Source: Paracoccus alcaliphilus
GTDB lineage: Bacteria > Pseudomonadota > Alphaproteobacteria > Rhodobacterales > Rhodobacteraceae
Reading direction: 5' to 3'
DNA: 64,000 bases
Assembly: GCF_028553725.1 (NCBI RefSeq)
Contig: NZ_CP067124.1
Coordinates: forward strand, 754,001 to 818,000
Under the pieces are notes generated by a model. It was not told the DNA's origin. It saw only the letters and a list, made by a program, of their open reading frames with translations, and ran no database searches. Below, piece by piece: positions 61,243 through 64,000 of the stretch. How positions within the stretch are numbered: position 1 is the stretch's first letter; each line of letters starts with the position of its first letter. The translations under genes were made by a program, and so were the position numbers.

Positions 61243-62218
61243 AAATGCTCCAGCTAAGCGCCCCCCGCGCAAGCGTCAGAACCGCCGTGCCCAAGGTATT
61301 TTCTTCGTCCGGATCATCCGATGCGTCCCGGCGAATGGGAAGCCCCGAAAGATCGCCGTCGCGCAGGATCGCAAGAACTTCGGCCCCGTCAGCGATCATG
61401 ACTTTGCCGCGCCGCTGCCGGTCCGCCGAGGACCGGGTGATGATCTGCCCCCTCAGCCCGCCTTGCAGATGAAGCGCGTGGTTGGCGTGCAGGGCCGGCT
61501 TTGTGATTTCCACAACAGAGGTATCGCCGCCGCCGAACTCGACCGACAGGATACGGCGGTCGTCAGTATGGCTCAGCGCGAAATGGAACCCGCCCGACGG
61601 CGCATCGGCAAGGGTTGCTATGGCCTGATCCAGTGTCGTGCAGCCCAACACCGCGCGGCCAAGAACCATGCGCGGGATGTCCGCCTCGACGCCCGTCAGC
61701 CGCAGATTGTTGACGGTCTGCGCCAGCCCGGCGCTGTTGAAGGCGAAGGTATGGCCGGGAATCGAGCCGGGATAGCAGAAGGCGTGAAAGCCGGGCCCGT
61801 CCTGCGGGGCGGCTTCGGCGATGAAGCAGGACCCGCGAAAAAACGGCAGGCCGTCCTCATTATGGGCCAGCACCGGAGTTTCGCCGGGCAGCATCACGGT
61901 GGTGCAGCCATCGGGGACCGAGGCCAGCAGATCGCCCCGGCAGTTCCACGCAAAGACCTGCATCAGCGGCATGTCCAGCCCCGCCGCCAACCCTTTGATT
62001 TCGGCCCAGATCGCGGGAAAGCGCGCCTGAGTCGCCTGTGCCATCCGGGCGACACGGGACGTGTGGTGATGCGAGGTGACCTCTGCCCACAGCGGATGGC
62101 GGGTCAGGTGGCGGCTCACGGCATCGCGGGCGGCCTGACCCAATGCAAGGCCCAGATCATGCGGCGCGCCAGACACGCGCCGCCAGCCCAGATCACGGGC
62201 CAGGATGTCATTCGACAT
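61190..62218 (-). CDS. C45-family peptidase / acyltransferase (AAT-like)
   Basis: 342 residues. The Ntn-hydrolase nucleophile is Cys105 in SVPDGCTTVMLPGETPVLAH, matching the DGCTT autoproteolysis site of isopenicillin-N acyltransferase. CYPGSIPGHTFAFNSAGLAQ and TVNNLRLTGVEADIPRMVLG follow the family pattern. Such proteins self-cleave and hydrolyse or transfer N-acyl groups. With a polar amino-acid ABC transporter in the same operon, an N-acyl amino acid or small peptide amide is a plausible substrate (inference). No signal peptide, so cytoplasmic. Overlaps the ATPase gene by 11 bp. Confidence 0.85.
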   Translation of the reverse strand: MSNDILARDLGWRRVSGAPHDLGLALGQAARDAVSRHLTRHPLWAEVTSHHHTSRVARMAQATQARFPAIWAEIKGLAAGLDMPLMQVFAWNCRGDLLASVPDGCTTVMLPGETPVLAHNEDGLPFFRGSCFIAEAAPQDGPGFHAFCYPGSIPGHTFAFNSAGLAQTVNNLRLTGVEADIPRMVLGRAVLGCTTLDQAIATLADAPSGGFHFALSHTDDRRILSVEFGGGDTSVVEITKPALHANHALHLQGGLRGQIITRSSADRQRRGKVMIADGAEVLAILRDGDLSGLPIRRDASDDPDEENTLGTAVLTLARGALSWSIYDCATGKPAYHGSTRHA

Positions 62219-62936
62219 GTTGCAGAAAGTCCTTCAGCCGGTCGTTCGGAGGATTGGCGATCATCTCGCGCGGGTCGCCATCAACCGAAATCTTTCCGTG
62301 TTCCATAAAGATCAGCCGCGTGCCGACCTGACGAGCAAAGCCCATTTCGTGCGTCACGACAACCATGGTCATGCCTTCCTGCGCCACAGCACGCATGACG
62401 GACAGAACCTCTTGCTTCAGTTCGGGATCAAGGGCCGAGGTCGGCTCGTCAAAGAGCATGACCTTGGGCCGGATCGCCAGCGCCCGGGCAATCGCCACGC
62501 GCTGCTGCTGTCCGCCCGACAGCGCCGAAGGCAGGTGATGCGCCCGCGCCTTCAATCCGACCTTGTCCAGCAGGTCCATCGCCTGCGCCTCGGCTTCGGC
62601 CTTGCTAAGGCCGCGCACCTTGCGGGGTCCGAAAGCGACGTTCTGCAAGGCTGTCATCTGCGGAAACAGGTTAAACTGCTGAAACACCATGCCGGCTTCT
62701 TGCCGGATACGGCGCAACTGCCGCCCCCCGGCCTTAACCGAAATGCCGTCCACGATCAGATCGCCGCCCGAGATTTCCTCAAGCCCGTTGATGCAGCGCA
62801 GCAGGGTGGACTTGCCCGAGCCCGAAGGGCCGATCAGGACGACCACCTCGCCTTCGTTGATGGACAGGTCGACCTGATCCAGCACCTTCAGATCGCCGAA
62901 ATGCTTCGAGGTCTTCTGGAATTCGATGATGCTCAC
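62208..62936 (-). CDS. Polar amino-acid ABC transporter, ATP-binding protein
   Basis: 242 residues. Walker A VVLIGPSGSGKSTLLRCING, Q-loop GMVFQQFNLFPQMT, signature HLPSALSGGQQQRVAIARAL, Walker B PKVMLFDEPTSALDPELKQE, H-loop MVVVTHEMGFARQVG. The PAAT subgroup (GlnQ/HisP-like). Overlaps the permease gene by four bases. Complete. Confidence 0.96.
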   Translation of the reverse strand: MSIIEFQKTSKHFGDLKVLDQVDLSINEGEVVVLIGPSGSGKSTLLRCINGLEEISGGDLIVDGISVKAGGRQLRRIRQEAGMVFQQFNLFPQMTALQNVAFGPRKVRGLSKAEAEAQAMDLLDKVGLKARAHHLPSALSGGQQQRVAIARALAIRPKVMLFDEPTSALDPELKQEVLSVMRAVAQEGMTMVVVTHEMGFARQVGTRLIFMEHGKISVDGDPREMIANPPNDRLKDFLQHVE

Positions 62937-63589
62937 AGGATCCTCATGCGTTTTTCAAGCAGGCGCAGGGCCAGTGACAGGGTTCCGGTCATCAGCAGAT
63001 ACAGCACCGCGACGGCGGTCCAGATCTCGACCGCGCGAAAGTTCGAGGCCATGATTTCCTGCCCCGTCCGCGTCAACTCGCCCACGCCGATGACGATGAA
63101 CAGCGATGTGTCCTTCAACGAGACGATGAACTGGTTGCCCAATGGCGGGATAAGACGGCGGAACGCCAGCGGGCCGACGATATGGGTCAGCACCTTCCAA
63201 TGCGGCAGGCCCATCGCCAGCCCGGCCTCGGTCAGGCCGCGCGGGATCGACAGGAATGCGCCGCGCACGATTTCCGCGATATAGGCACCGGCATTGACGA
63301 CGATGGCAAGGCAGGCCGCGCTCATCGGGTCCATGCGGATGCCCAGCAGTACCGGCATGGCGAAATACAGAAACATCACCTGCACGACGATGGGCGTGCC
63401 GCGGATCAGTTCGACATAGATCAGCGCAATGCCGTTCAGGACGGGGCCGCCATAGGCCCGCATCAGCCCGGCGATCAGGCCAAGGATGGTGCCGCCGATC
63501 AAACCGATCAAAGCGATGAAGATGGTGATTTTGGCGCCCGCAAGCAGTTGCGGCATGATGCCCGGAACGACGGACCAGTCAATTTCCAC
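62933..63589 (-). CDS. Polar amino-acid ABC transporter, permease
   Basis: 218 residues from a GTG that has GGAGGA nine bases upstream; an ATG at 63637 lacks such a site. About five spans, with IPQLL-type GIMPQLLAGAKITIFIALIG, YVELIRGTPIVVQVMFLYFA (EAA-like loop precedes), IAEIVRGAFLSIPRGLTEAG and LPHWKVLTHIVGPLAFRRLI. One permease gene only, so the channel is likely a homodimer, as in GlnP-type systems. Confidence 0.93.
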   Translation of the reverse strand: MEIDWSVVPGIMPQLLAGAKITIFIALIGLIGGTILGLIAGLMRAYGGPVLNGIALIYVELIRGTPIVVQVMFLYFAMPVLLGIRMDPMSAACLAIVVNAGAYIAEIVRGAFLSIPRGLTEAGLAMGLPHWKVLTHIVGPLAFRRLIPPLGNQFIVSLKDTSLFIVIGVGELTRTGQEIMASNFRAVEIWTAVAVLYLLMTGTLSLALRLLEKRMRIL

Positions 63590-63664
63590 GGATAATCCTC
63601 CGTTGTCTCGGGAAAAACGGGCGCGGGCCAGTCGCACGCGCCCTGTCAGAACGTCACGCGCGGA

Positions 63665-64000
63665 TCATTTCGCCGGCGGCTTGGTCCCGAACCATTTTTC
63701 GTAGATGGCGTCGTAACGACCGTCTTCCTTCATCTTGGCAAGCGCGCTGTTGACCTTTTCGGTCAGTTCGCTGCCTTTCGGGAAACCGATACCGTATTCG
63801 TGGCCCATCATCTGATCGCCGACGGCTTTGACCTGCCCGTTGCCGGCTTCCTTGATGTAATAAAGCACGTTCGGCGTGTCATGCATCGCCGCATCGACGC
63901 CGTCGGTGCGCAGTTCAAGATAGGCGTTATCGATGTTGGGGAACTTGCGCAGCGTGGTTTCCTTGAAATTCTCTTCGGCATAATCCGATGACGAGGTGCC
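63665..64000 (-). CDS. ABC transporter solute-binding protein, 5' part outside window
   Basis: The C-terminal ~111 codons: [79 protein letters not shown], and the stop at 63665. This is the end of a SBP_bac_3 periplasmic amino-acid receptor; DGRYDxIYxKWFG is typical. It precedes the permease by 75 bp. The ligand-binding N-terminal half and signal peptide are beyond the window. Confidence 0.92.
   Translation of the reverse strand, partial: GTSSSDYAEENFKETTLRKFPNIDNAYLELRTDGVDAAMHDTPNVLYYIKEAGNGQVKAVGDQMMGHEYGIGFPKGSELTEKVNSALAKMKEDGRYDAIYEKWFGTKPPAK

Overview
The window looks like an alphaproteobacterium of the Rhodobacteraceae, most likely Paracoccus or a close relative. This is inferred from high GC, the gene families (one-piece PntA, aceE-aceF-lpd with a lipoyl domain on Lpd, lutABC, phaA plus phasin, several TRAP and hydantoinase genes) and the palindromic spacer elements. 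No database search was possible, so family calls rest on motifs read from the translations.

Layout. (1) 1-4601: ordinary chromosomal genes: a LON-domain protein (partial), a thioredoxin-TPR protein, exonuclease III, an MFS transporter and a glutathionyl-hydroquinone reductase. (2) 4602-7694: a decayed stretch with an IS110 fragment, a frameshifted GntR regulator, a helicase tail, an unusual tRNA-Met(CAU), a collapsed DUF4123 gene and probable IS5 debris. (3) 7695-24439: a coherent carbon block on the minus strand: phaA, a phaB deletion remnant, aceE-aceF-lpd, a phasin, pntAB, lactate permease and lutABC, with a divergent FadR-type regulator. Together it would take up lactate, oxidise it to pyruvate and acetyl-CoA, balance NAD(P)H and feed PHB. 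(4) 24440-32844: scars of IS66, IS5, a Mu/TnsB-type transposase, a second DUF4123 gene and a helicase tail. They are followed by a Tn7-like relic (tnsA, a tnsB-tniQ fusion with tnsC missing) headed by a Ner-like protein and a divergent XRE regulator, and by a small tyrosine recombinase next to 105-bp-period repeats.

(5) 33251-55688: one IS66-family element whose two ends lie 22.4 kb apart and are flanked by the same 8 bp. Its tnpC is split exactly between two codons by 18.5 kb containing IS21, a truncated Lrp regulator, an aminotransferase, and a catabolic island (aldolase, HyuB/HyuA, IclR, TRAP transporter, cupin, acyl-CoA ligase, thiolase, regulators, DUF1330, truncated RES toxin). An IS256 element with 9-bp duplications sits in the tail of tnpC. 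(6) 55923-59469: an AT-richer minus-strand operon with overlapping genes that I read as an ABC-three-component (ABC-3C) conflict/defence system: small membrane protein, CTD protein, middle component and Rad50-like ATPase, plus a DUF3223 protein. (7) 60319-64000: a return to ordinary metabolism: RpiR regulator, C45 acyltransferase-type peptidase and a polar amino-acid ABC transporter.

The best candidates for something undescribed are the split-effector ABC-3C operon with its DUF3223 partner, the IS66 element carrying a catabolic island, and the Tn7-like relic with Mu-like control genes.
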